Source: Pseudonocardia sp. MH-G8 (lineage in GTDB: Bacteria > Actinomycetota > Actinomycetes > Mycobacteriales > Pseudonocardiaceae). Taken from it: a stretch of DNA of 64,000 nucleotides. Below the pieces are notes generated by a model. It worked only from the letters and a program-made list of their open reading frames with translations, had not been told where the DNA came from and searched no databases. A program made the position numbers and the translations under genes. The stretch spans positions 176,130 to 240,129 of the forward strand of contig NZ_NKYF01000011.1 of the NCBI RefSeq assembly GCF_002262885.1. The letters run 5' to 3'. How positions within the stretch are numbered: the stretch's first letter is position 1; every line of letters begins with the position of its first letter. Positions 9,033 through 16,937 of the stretch are shown here, piece by piece.

Positions 9033-10478
9033 TCATGTGAAGAGTTCCCACGTCGAGACCAGCCCCAGGATCGTCAGCAACACCCCGGACAGCAGCACCC
9101 ACCAGCGGCCTGCGGTCGTCAGGCGGTAGGCCGGGGGCAGGACCTTGTGCTCGGTCCACAGGATCGCGAGGCAGAACAGCCCCGAGGCCAGCAGGCCGCC
9201 GAGCACGGACGCGGGTGTCACGATCACCACCAGCTCGCCGACCGTGAACACCAGCGCGAGGCTCGCGACCAGGATGTAGCCGTACATCCAGGGTCGCAGG
9301 ACGCGCGGCCCGGCGCGGCGCAGCCGTCCGAACACCGGGGAGAGCGTCTCGTAGGCGGTGTAGGTGTAGAGCTCCCAGAACGCGTAGAGCGAGCCGAAGA
9401 ACGCGAAGAAGACGGCGACGTAGTAGAGGTACTGCAGCGTCGGGTGGATCGCCGTGAGGAAGCCGGCCTGGTAGGTGAGGGTGTCGTTGCCCTCGGGGAT
9501 CTGCTGCTGCGAGGCGAGCAGGGACGCGCCGTTGATCATGAACATGGACGCGAAGACGACGATCGCGGCGAACGACAGCACCGTGTCGCCCAGCGGCGCA
9601 CGGCTCCACGCGCGGCCGCGGGCCACCTGCTCGGGGTCCTCCGAGAGCGGCAGCCGGGCCCCGCGGGGCAGGGCCGCGAGCCGCTCGGCCAGCCCGGCCT
9701 GGTCGTCGCGGCCGAGCATGCCCCAGCGCTTCTCGCGCAGCATGCCCGCGTAGCCGATGTAGTCGTAGGTGCCGCCGCCGACGGCGCCCAGGTACACGGC
9801 CAGCTCCAGCCACTCGGAGCGCTCGGCGATGTCGGGGTAGGCACCCGCGACCCAGCCGTTGTACTCCGGGACGCTCGGCAGGAGCCCGGCCAGCGCGGCG
9901 AGCCAGTCCGGTTGCAGCACCACCACGCTGATCGCGACGGCCAGCAGCATGAACCCGACGATCACGGTCTGCGCGCGTTCCAGGCGCTGGTAGCCGCCGA
10001 ACCAGGACAGCAGCCCGGACAGCACGATCAGCCCCGTGGCCCACAGCGCACCGGTGCCGACGGCGGTGAGCGAGGCCATGAGGTCGCCCAGCCCCACGCC
10101 GAGCCCGCCGACCCACGACGGCACCGCGGCGATCGACACCACGCCCATGAGCAGGGTGAACCAGCCGCGCGGCCCGCGGAACAGCGTGGCCCAGCGGGCC
10201 ATCGGGTGCTCGCCCGCCACGACGGTGTACCGGTTGAACGAGTAGGCCAGCGCGGCCTTCGCCGCGGCCGAGACGAGGAACGCCCACAGCAGCGCGTAGC
10301 CGAATATCGCTCCGCCCCGCGCGGCGAACACCATCTCGCCGGAGCCGATGTTGGCCGACGCGACGATCGCGCCGGGTCCCAGCACCGACAGCGCCGTGAC
10401 GAGCGTCAGGCGGCGGCGCAGCTTCTCGGGCGGTTCGGGGTAGGTGAGGAAGCCGGTGGTATCGGCCGGGTTCGTCAT
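9033..10478 (-). CDS. Nramp-superfamily transporter lacking the metal motif
   Basis: A 481-residue polytopic membrane protein with 11-12 hydrophobic segments. It starts like an Nramp carrier (LGPGAIVASANIGSGE at residues 33-48), but the DPGN motif that binds Mn or Fe in true Nramp proteins is replaced by NIGSGE. That replacement is seen in Nramp-related proteins of unknown or non-metal substrate. The stop lies 18 bases after the inverted repeat. A GntR regulator gene 27 bases upstream on the same strand and the divergent CoA-transferase/tctCBA operon suggest uptake of an organic compound handled by that operon; this is inference. Confidence 0.8.
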   Translation of the reverse strand: MTNPADTTGFLTYPEPPEKLRRRLTLVTALSVLGPGAIVASANIGSGEMVFAARGGAIFGYALLWAFLVSAAAKAALAYSFNRYTVVAGEHPMARWATLFRGPRGWFTLLMGVVSIAAVPSWVGGLGVGLGDLMASLTAVGTGALWATGLIVLSGLLSWFGGYQRLERAQTVIVGFMLLAVAISVVVLQPDWLAALAGLLPSVPEYNGWVAGAYPDIAERSEWLELAVYLGAVGGGTYDYIGYAGMLREKRWGMLGRDDQAGLAERLAALPRGARLPLSEDPEQVARGRAWSRAPLGDTVLSFAAIVVFASMFMINGASLLASQQQIPEGNDTLTYQAGFLTAIHPTLQYLYYVAVFFAFFGSLYAFWELYTYTAYETLSPVFGRLRRAGPRVLRPWMYGYILVASLALVFTVGELVVIVTPASVLGGLLASGLFCLAILWTEHKVLPPAYRLTTAGRWWVLLSGVLLTILGLVSTWELFT

Positions 10479-10505
10479 GCCCGCTCCTTTGCGGTCACGA
10501 GGGGA

Positions 10506-11243
10506 TCAGATGGTGGTCTGGTGCCGGCGCACCTGCTCCAGCCAGGCCAGCGACTCGGGCGAGCCGCCGGGGAAGTTCTCCCCCGCCTCGAGCAGGAACG
10601 TGCGGTCGCCGTGGTGGGCGAGCTCGTCGTGCACGGCCGCGGGGTCGCCCGCCTCCACCAGCTCCAGGATGCGCAGGTGGCGCCGGGCGTCCCCGGCGAG
10701 CGTCTCGTGGCTGCGCCGGGCCCGGCGGTTCATCGCCATGCACAGGTGCAGCTGCAGGGCCAGTGAGCGGTAGGCCTCCTCCAGCCTGCGGTGCCCGGCC
10801 AACCCGACCACGGCCACGTGGAAGGCGAACCCCCGCTCGGTGACGGCGGCGGCGTCACCCTCCGCGGCGACCCGCGCCAGCTCCGCGTACGCCGTGCGGC
10901 ACCGCTCGATCCGCTCGGGCGCGTGGCAGGGCACCCCGAGGTCGACGGCGAGGTGTTCGAGGTCGTGGCGCAGGGTGCAGATCTCGTAGACGTCGTGCAG
11001 CGTCAGCGGCGTCACCACGACGCCGCGGCGCGGGGACCGTACGACGAGCCCCTCCTGCTCGAGCACCCGCAGGGCCTCGCGCAGCGGCGGCTTGCTGACG
11101 CCGAGCCGGATGGCCACCTGGTTCTCCACGACGCGGTCCCCGGGCCGCAGCTCCCCGGCGAGGATCATCGCCCGTAGCGCGGACGCGGCGAGCTGCATGA
11201 TGCTCGGCGGCGCCTCGATGCGCCGGTCGGGCTGGTCGGACAC
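10506..11243 (-). CDS. GntR family regulator, FCD subfamily
   Basis: A regulator of about 245 residues with an N-terminal winged helix (LRPGDRVVENQVAIRLGVSKPPLREALRVLEQ region is the GntR signature) and an all-helical FCD ligand domain with metal-binding type residues (Asp and His positions in LRHDLEHL and the later FHVAVVG). FadR/FCD regulators usually bind carboxylic acids. GTG at 11243 is preferred; a GTG four codons upstream overlaps the AGGAGG site. It lies between the Nramp-like gene and the divergent CoA-transferase gene, with a 22-bp palindrome at 11314-11335 as its likely operator. Confidence 0.88.
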   Translation of the reverse strand: MSDQPDRRIEAPPSIMQLAASALRAMILAGELRPGDRVVENQVAIRLGVSKPPLREALRVLEQEGLVVRSPRRGVVVTPLTLHDVYEICTLRHDLEHLAVDLGVPCHAPERIERCRTAYAELARVAAEGDAAAVTERGFAFHVAVVGLAGHRRLEEAYRSLALQLHLCMAMNRRARRSHETLAGDARRHLRILELVEAGDPAAVHDELAHHGDRTFLLEAGENFPGGSPESLAWLEQVRRHQTTI

Positions 11244-11313
11244 GCTGCCGCGCACCTCCTCGAGGCGAACCGGGTACGAGCGAGTTTCGCTCTGACCCTT
11301 GTCTCGCGCCTAC

Positions 11314-11335
11314 GAACTTCTGTAGACAGTAGTTC
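11314..11335. promoter_or_regulatory. Putative GntR (FCD) operator
   Basis: A 22-base imperfect palindrome in which nine of eleven base pairs match: outer arms GAACT/AGTTC and inner arms CTGT/ACAG. It sits in the divergent gap 71 bases upstream of the GntR gene and 36 bases upstream of the CoA-transferase start, so one site could control both directions. Confidence 0.55.
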
Positions 11336-11370
11336 AGCTTGTCGATGTCGCCAAGACTGCGGAGGTGCGT

Positions 11371-12639
11371 GTGCTGGGTTCCGAGAGCTCCGACGGGACG
11401 GCCCCGCTCGCGGGCGTCACCGTGCTGGAGGTCGGCGCCTTCATGGCGGCGCCGTTCGCGACGATGCAGCTCGCCGACCTGGGCGCCACCGTCCTCAAGA
11501 TCGAGGTGCCGGGCGCGGGCGACCCGGTGCGCACGACCGGCCCGTTCCTCGACGGGCACAGCTCGCCGTTCGCGCGCCTCAACCGCAACAAGCGCTCCGT
11601 CGCCCTCGACCTGAAGTCCGAGGACGGCCGGGAGGCGCTGCGCCGGCTGGCCGCCGAGGCCGATGTGCTGGTGGAGAACCTGCGGCCCGGCGCGATGCGC
11701 AAGCTCGGGCTGGACTACGAGAGCCTCCGCGAGGCGGCCCCGCGCCTGGTCTACGCCTCGGCGTCGGGCTGGGGCCAGGACGGCCCGCTCGCGAACCTCC
11801 CCGGGCTGGACATCATGGCGCAGGCCCGCGGCGGCCTGATGAGCATCACCGGCACTCCCGACGGGGAGCCCACGAAGATCGGCGTGCCGATCTGCGACCT
11901 GGTCTGCGCGCTCTACGTCGCGCTCGCCGTCACCGCCGCGCTGCGCGAGCGCGACCGCACCGGGCAGGGCCAGCACGTCGACGTCTCGCTGCTGGAGGCG
12001 GGCGTGTCCTTCGCCGTCTGGGAGGCCGGCAAGTACTTCGCCACCGGCGAGGTCGGCCATCCGCTGGGGTCGGCGCACCAGACCAGCGCCCCCTACCAGG
12101 CCGTCCGCACCGCCGACGGCCACGTCACCCTCGGCGCGGTCACCCCGAAGACGTGGTCGGGCATGTGCGACGTGCTCGGGCTCGGCGCCCTGCAGGCCGA
12201 CGAGCGCTACGCCGACGCGTCCCGCCGCCACGCGCACCGGGAGGCCCTGATCGCCCAGATCGAGGACGTCACCCGGGGCTGGACCAGCGCCGACCTGGTG
12301 CGTGCCCTCGACGACGCCGGCGTGCCCTGCGCCCCGATCGCCGACTACGGCCAGGTGTTCACCGACGAGCACCTCAACCAGCGCGAGTACTTCTGGGACG
12401 CCGACCACCCCGTGCTGGGACCGGTGCGCCAGCTCGGCTCGCCGATGCGGTTCTCGCGCACCCCGGCGGTCCGCGACGCCGCGGGCCCGCTCCTGGGCGA
12501 GGGCACGGCCGACGCGCTGCGGGCCGTCGGCTACTCCGACGGCGAGATCCACGCGCTCGCCGCCCAGGGCGCCGCCGCACTCGGCGAGGCGACGCCACCC
12601 GATCCGTCCGGCACGAGCGAGAGGGAGGACCCGGCATGA
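11371..12639 (+). CDS. CaiB/BaiF family (type III) CoA-transferase
   Basis: A 422-residue cytoplasmic enzyme that would move CoA between acyl-CoA donors and a carboxylic acid. It has the family start GVTVLEVGAFMAAPFATMQLADLGA, the CoA-site region RNKRSVALDLKS and the catalytic aspartate Asp147 in LPGLDIMAQARGG. GTG at 11371 follows GGAGG with a five-base spacer; a GTG six bases earlier overlaps that site. Its stop overlaps the start of tctC (ATGA). CoA activation next to a tricarboxylate-type transporter indicates that the imported acid enters metabolism as its CoA thioester. The acid itself is unknown. Confidence 0.92.
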   Translation: MLGSESSDGTAPLAGVTVLEVGAFMAAPFATMQLADLGATVLKIEVPGAGDPVRTTGPFLDGHSSPFARLNRNKRSVALDLKSEDGREALRRLAAEADVLVENLRPGAMRKLGLDYESLREAAPRLVYASASGWGQDGPLANLPGLDIMAQARGGLMSITGTPDGEPTKIGVPICDLVCALYVALAVTAALRERDRTGQGQHVDVSLLEAGVSFAVWEAGKYFATGEVGHPLGSAHQTSAPYQAVRTADGHVTLGAVTPKTWSGMCDVLGLGALQADERYADASRRHAHREALIAQIEDVTRGWTSADLVRALDDAGVPCAPIADYGQVFTDEHLNQREYFWDADHPVLGPVRQLGSPMRFSRTPAVRDAAGPLLGEGTADALRAVGYSDGEIHALAAQGAAALGEATPPDPSGTSEREDPA

Positions 12640-13616
12640 ACAACCGTGCAGCTACCAGGACCGCACTGGCGGTCGCGGCCGTCGGCGCACTCGCGCTCGC
12701 GGGATGCGGTGGAGGAGGCGGCGGGAACGACTCCGCGGAGGGCTGGCAGCCCGACGGCGACGTCACGATGATCGTGCCGTTCTCCGCGGGCGGCGGCAGC
12801 GACCGGGCCGGCCGGGCGCTGGGCGCGGCCATCGAGGCGGCCGCGCCGGACGTCACCGTGTCCGTGGAGAACCGGGAGGGCGGCTCGGGCGCCGTCGGCT
12901 ACTCCTACTTCCTCGGCCGCGAGGGCGACGCCGAGACCCTGCTCGCCACCGAGACCGCATTGCTCGCGCTTCCGACCGGTGGTCAGGTGGAGTTCACCTA
13001 CGAGGACTTCACCCCGATCATGAAGGTCGCGGAGGACTACACGCTCCTCGTCGTGCCGGCCGCCGCGCCGTACCAGACCTGCACCGACGTGGTCGACGCC
13101 GCACGCGGGGAGCGGGTCGTCGCCGGGATCAGCGGCCAGACCGGGCTGGACAACATCGTCTTCGGCCTCACCGAGAACGAGACGGGCGTGCAGTTCGACC
13201 GGGTGGCGTTCGAGTCCGGCGGCGAGCTCATCGCCGCGTTGCTGGGCGGCCAGATCGACGTCGCGTCGCTGAACCCCGGCGAGGTGATCGGCCAGCTCGA
13301 CTCCGGTGACCTGCGCGCGGTCTGCGCGTTCGCCGAGAAGCGCTACGACTACGGCGCGCTGCAGGAGATCCCGACCGCCACCGAGCAGGGCATCCCGGTC
13401 TCGTTCGCGCAGTTCCGCGGCGTGCTCGCGCCCGGTGGCATCGACGAGGAGCAGCAGAAGTACTGGATCGACACGATGACGCGCGCGCTCGAGACGCAGG
13501 AGTACCGCAGCTACGTCGAGGAGAGCTACCTGCAGCCGATCACCGCGGCCGGGCCCGAGTTCGTCGAGTACCTGGGCCGCAACCGCACGCTGCTGGAGGA
13601 GGCGCTGAAGTCGTGA
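12636..13616 (+). CDS. tctC: Tripartite tricarboxylate transporter substrate-binding protein (TctC/Bug family)
   Basis: A 326-residue lipoprotein with a signal peptide and lipobox LALAGC (lipidated Cys24), then the Bug fold: DVTMIVPFSAGGGSDRAGRA is the typical first strand and substrate loop. It overlaps the CoA-transferase gene (ATGA) and follows GAGGGAGG. The binding protein captures a carboxylic acid outside the membrane for TctBA. Bug proteins bind citrate, aromatic acids, nicotinate or amino acids, so the ligand cannot be deduced. Confidence 0.92.
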   Translation: MNNRAATRTALAVAAVGALALAGCGGGGGGNDSAEGWQPDGDVTMIVPFSAGGGSDRAGRALGAAIEAAAPDVTVSVENREGGSGAVGYSYFLGREGDAETLLATETALLALPTGGQVEFTYEDFTPIMKVAEDYTLLVVPAAAPYQTCTDVVDAARGERVVAGISGQTGLDNIVFGLTENETGVQFDRVAFESGGELIAALLGGQIDVASLNPGEVIGQLDSGDLRAVCAFAEKRYDYGALQEIPTATEQGIPVSFAQFRGVLAPGGIDEEQQKYWIDTMTRALETQEYRSYVEESYLQPITAAGPEFVEYLGRNRTLLEEALKS

Positions 13617-14173
13617 GCGAGCAGGCGGCCGAGCCGGCGGAAGCGGCGGGTCCCGAACCGCTCGGGACCGCGGGCCCGGGGCCCCAGGCGATCGCGTTCG
13701 GGGTCCTCGCGGCGCTCGGGGCGGCGGTGCTGGTCACCTCGTTCGGCTACGGCATCCTCGGCGAGGAGGGGCGGGTCGGACCCGGCCTGCTCCCGATGGT
13801 GCTGGGCCTGCTGCTCCTGCTGCTGAGCGCGGGCCAGTTGCTGGTCCGGCTGCGCCGGCTGCGCTCGGGTGAGCGGGAGGCTCCGACGGGCGGCGGGGTG
13901 GACGTGTTCGGGCGCACCGACGCGCAGCGGGTCCGCCAGCTGTGGATGGTGGTTCTCGCCCTGCCGGTCACCGTGCTGCTGGTGCCCCTGCTCGGCTTCC
14001 TGCCCGCCTTCGGCCTGCTGATGCTCTTCGTCTCCGCGGTCGTCGAGCGGCGCCCGCCGCTGGTGGCGGTGGTCGTCACCGTGGTGGCCGTGGCCGCGGG
14101 GTACGGCGTCTTCGAGGAGTTCCTCGACGTGCCGCTCCCGACCGGCCTGCTCGGCGACCTCATGGGCTGGTGA
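13613..14173 (+). CDS. tctB: Tripartite tricarboxylate transporter small permease TctB
   Basis: A 186-residue membrane protein with four hydrophobic segments after a proline/alanine-rich cytoplasmic tail. The segment GPGLLPMVLGLLLLLLSAGQLL fits the TctB family pattern, and the two C-terminal helices flank VPLLGFLPAFGLLM. The GTG at 13613 overlaps the tctC stop (GTGA). TctB is a small accessory subunit of the proton- or sodium-coupled uptake system; function is inferred from position between tctC and tctA plus topology. Confidence 0.88.
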   Translation: MSEQAAEPAEAAGPEPLGTAGPGPQAIAFGVLAALGAAVLVTSFGYGILGEEGRVGPGLLPMVLGLLLLLLSAGQLLVRLRRLRSGEREAPTGGGVDVFGRTDAQRVRQLWMVVLALPVTVLLVPLLGFLPAFGLLMLFVSAVVERRPPLVAVVVTVVAVAAGYGVFEEFLDVPLPTGLLGDLMGW

Positions 14174-14177
14174 CGAA

Positions 14178-15683
14178 ATGATCGACAACCTGCTGCTCGG
14201 GTTCGAGACCGCGCTCTCGGTCGAGAACCTGGCCTGGTGCTTCCTCGGCGTGCTGCTCGGCACCGTGATCGGCGTGCTGCCCGGCCTGGGCTCCACCACC
14301 GGCGTCGCGATCCTGCTGCCCCTGACCCTCGGGCTCGAGCCGGTGACGGCGCTGATCATGCTCGCCGGGATCTACTACGGCGCCCAGTACGGCGGCACGA
14401 TCACCTCGGTCCTCATCTCGACGCCGGGCGAGGCGGCCACCGTCGTCACGACCATCGACGGCTACCAGATGGCGCGCAGGGGCCGAGCGGGCGCGGCGCT
14501 GTCGATCTCGGCGATCGGGTCGTTCGTCGCGGCGATCATCTCGCTGGCCCTGCTGATGGCGCTCGCTCCCCCGTTCGCCGAGTTCGCGCTGCGCTTCGGG
14601 CCACCGGAGATGCTGGCCGTGATGGTGCTCGGGCTGGCCACGATCGTCAGCTTCTCCGGTGAGGACCGGGTGCTCGGCGCCACGATGGCGGTGGTCGGGC
14701 TCGCCATCGCGATGGTCGGCGTCGACACCGGCAGCGGGGTCTCGCGCTACACGTTCGGCTCGGTCGACCTGCTCTCGGGCATCCCGTTCGTCGAGGTGAT
14801 GATCGGGCTGTTCGCCGTGGGCGAGGTGCTGCACCAGATCCACGAGGGCGCCGCCGCGCCGATCCGCGCCCGCTTCCGGGAGCTGATGATCAGCCGCGAC
14901 GACCTCAAGCGCTCCGGCGGGGCGATCCTGCGCGGCAGCGGCGTCGGCTTCCTGTTCGGCTGCCTGCCCGGCGCGGGCTCCACGCTGGCCTCGTTCATGG
15001 CCTACGGCGTCGAGAAGCGGGTCTCGAAGCACAAGGACGAGTTCGGCAGCGGGGCGATCGAGGGCGTGGCCGCGCCGGAGAGCGCCAACAACGCGGCGGC
15101 CAACGCCAACTTCGTGCCGACCCTGACCCTCGGCGTGCCCGGTGGCGCCACCACGGCCGTGCTGCTCGGCGCGTTCACGATCTACGGCATCCAGCCCGGG
15201 CCGCTGCTGTTCGAGCAGCAGCCCGCGCTGGTGTGGGGCCTGCTCGCGTCGTTCTTCATCGGCAACCTGATCCTGCTGGTGCTCAACCTGCCGTTGGCCC
15301 CGGTGTTCGCGCAGCTGCTGCGGGTCCCCTACGGCTACCTCTACCCGCTGATCCTGTTCACGAGCCTGCTCGGCGCCTACGCGATCTCCAACAACACGTT
15401 CAGCATGTGGGTGGTGCTCGTCTTCGGGCTCATCGGCTACGCGATGAAGCGGCTGGGCTTCCCCACCGCCCCGCTCGTGCTGGGCCTGGTCCTCGGGCCG
15501 CTGTTCGAGAAGGCGCTGGTGCAGACCAGCGCGATCGGCGACGGCGACCTGCTGATCGTCTTCACCCGCCCGCTGTGCGTGGTGGTCCTGGTGCTGGCGG
15601 TGCTGCTGCTGGTGGGCCCGTCGCTGGTCTCCCGGTTCCGCGCGAAGCGCTCCAAGGCAACGAACGGCACTCTCGTCGGCTAG
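14178..15683 (+). CDS. tctA: Tripartite tricarboxylate transporter large permease TctA
   Basis: A 501-residue protein with about twelve transmembrane segments. It contains the family signatures VIGVLPGLGSTTGVAILLP near residue 35 and the mirrored repeat FGCLPGAGSTLASFMAYGVEK near 263, followed by SGAIEGVAAPESANNAAAN. The start follows tctB by four bases. It is the channel subunit of the carrier. The gene ends inside the hairpin at 15660-15706. Confidence 0.94.
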   Translation: MIDNLLLGFETALSVENLAWCFLGVLLGTVIGVLPGLGSTTGVAILLPLTLGLEPVTALIMLAGIYYGAQYGGTITSVLISTPGEAATVVTTIDGYQMARRGRAGAALSISAIGSFVAAIISLALLMALAPPFAEFALRFGPPEMLAVMVLGLATIVSFSGEDRVLGATMAVVGLAIAMVGVDTGSGVSRYTFGSVDLLSGIPFVEVMIGLFAVGEVLHQIHEGAAAPIRARFRELMISRDDLKRSGGAILRGSGVGFLFGCLPGAGSTLASFMAYGVEKRVSKHKDEFGSGAIEGVAAPESANNAAANANFVPTLTLGVPGGATTAVLLGAFTIYGIQPGPLLFEQQPALVWGLLASFFIGNLILLVLNLPLAPVFAQLLRVPYGYLYPLILFTSLLGAYAISNNTFSMWVVLVFGLIGYAMKRLGFPTAPLVLGLVLGPLFEKALVQTSAIGDGDLLIVFTRPLCVVVLVLAVLLLVGPSLVSRFRAKRSKATNGTLVG

Positions 15684-15706
15684 GTACGAACGAAAGTGCC
15701 GTTCGT
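15660..15706 (+). terminator. Hairpin at the 3' end of tctA
   Basis: A 12-bp perfect inverted repeat (15660-15671 with 15695-15706) continues inward with four more pairs after one mismatch. The tctA stop codon TAG (15681-15683) lies in the loop. It probably ends the CoA-transferase/tctCBA transcript, though no U-run follows. The next gene starts 31 bases later. Confidence 0.6.
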
Positions 15707-15737
15707 CGGTTGTCGCGGGCCGCCCGCGACCGCGACG

Positions 15738-16559
15738 ATGTCGATCGTGAGCACCAGCCACCTGCACGACTACCTCCACCGGATCGGCGTGGCCGACGCC
15801 GACGCCCCCGACCTGCCGACGCTGCGCCGGATCGTCGCAGCGCACGCCCGCACCATCGCGTTCGAGAACCTCGACCCGTTCACCCGCCGCGAGGTCCGCC
15901 TCGACCCCGACGGCCTGTCCGCCAAGCTCGTCCGCGGCCGGCGCGGCGGCTGGTGCTTCGAGCAGAACCTGCTGCTGCGCGGGGCGCTCGACGCCCTGGG
16001 CTACGCCACCACCGGCCTCGCCGCGCGCGTCATGTGGGGGCGGCCGGCCGACGCGCCGCTCACCCCGCGCGGGCACATGCTGCTGCGCGTCGACCTGCCG
16101 GAGGGGACGCACCTCGTCGACGTCGGGTTCGGCGGGCTGACGCTCACCGGCGTGCTGGCGCTCGAGCCCGAGGTCGCGCAGGAGACCCCTCACGAGCCCT
16201 TCCGGCTGTGGCCCGCCGGCACCGGCTTCGTGATGCAGGCCCTCGTGGGTAGCGAATGGCGGCCGCTGTACCGCTTCGACCTCGCCGAACAACTGCTCGT
16301 CGACTACGAGGTGTCCAACTTCTACCTCGGTCACCACCCGGCATCGCACTTCCTGTCCGGGATCATGGTCGCCCGGCCGGACCCGGACCGCCGCTACGCC
16401 CTGAGCGGGCCCGGCCTCGCCGTCCACCACCTGGGTGGGCCCACCGAACGTCGCACGCTGGAGTCGCCCGCCGAGATCCGCCGGGTCCTCGAGGAGACGT
16501 TCCTGCTCGACACCTCGGGCCTGCCCGACCTGGAGACGGCGCTGGCGCGCCTGTTCTGA
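15738..16559 (+). CDS. Arylamine N-acetyltransferase
   Basis: A 273-residue cytoplasmic enzyme that moves an acyl group from acyl-CoA to arylamines or hydrazines. The cysteine-protease-like triad is visible: Cys73 in RGGWCFEQN, His113 in RGHMLLRV and Asp128 in LVDVGFGG. The length and the YVVSNFYL-like region (YEVSNFYLGHHP) fit actinobacterial NAT, which in mycobacteria links to sterol and cell-wall lipid metabolism. ATG at 15738 is chosen because the fold begins directly after it. A very strong hairpin follows at 16578-16636. Confidence 0.93.
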   Translation: MSIVSTSHLHDYLHRIGVADADAPDLPTLRRIVAAHARTIAFENLDPFTRREVRLDPDGLSAKLVRGRRGGWCFEQNLLLRGALDALGYATTGLAARVMWGRPADAPLTPRGHMLLRVDLPEGTHLVDVGFGGLTLTGVLALEPEVAQETPHEPFRLWPAGTGFVMQALVGSEWRPLYRFDLAEQLLVDYEVSNFYLGHHPASHFLSGIMVARPDPDRRYALSGPGLAVHHLGGPTERRTLESPAEIRRVLEETFLLDTSGLPDLETALARLF

Positions 16560-16937
16560 GCGAGCGCGACATGCGTACACCCAGGCCCCGACTCGCGGGG
16601 TGGGGGCACCGCACCCCGCGAGTCGGGGCCTGGGTGCGGACGTGTCGCGGGCTCGTGCGGCTCAGCCGCGGTCCTGGGCGTGGGTGGCGGCGCGGACCTC
16701 GCCGACGTAGGGCCGTACGGAGCAGGCGCCCGCATGCCGTTCGTCGCGCGCAGGCGGCGCCGAGCGCCCGGGGCCGAGGTGTCGGACGGACGCCGAGTGC
16801 CGCCGTGCGAAGCTGCATCGGCGCGCGCGGGCGACATCGTGTGATCCGCCGCACAGCACGCTGGGCAGGCGCGGCCGGTCCGTCCATGGTGCGAACGGCC
16901 CTGCCATGGGCGTCCGAACGACGGGGAGGAGAGGCCG
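16560..16937. other. Gene-free stretch with a terminator and the promoter of the next gene
   Basis: After the hairpin at 16578-16636 I see no coding frame with support. The rest (16637-16937) is GC-rich and should hold the promoter of the proline-rich membrane protein gene; I cannot point to a convincing -35/-10 pair. The ribosome site GGGGAGGAGAGG at its end belongs to that gene. Confidence 0.5.
16578..16636. terminator. Perfect 25-bp stem-loop
   Basis: The 25 bases at 16578-16602 are the exact reverse complement of 16612-16636, with a nine-base loop. It lies 18 bases after the N-acetyltransferase stop. The length and perfection exceed what a terminator needs and suggest a palindromic repeat unit used as a terminator. 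Confidence 0.75.

Noticed and set aside
14160..16580. Long open frame (about 800 codons) antisense to tctAB and the N-acetyltransferase gene
   Set aside because: Its product is low-complexity (Arg/Gln/Asp/His-rich) and mirrors the codon bias of the real genes on the other strand.
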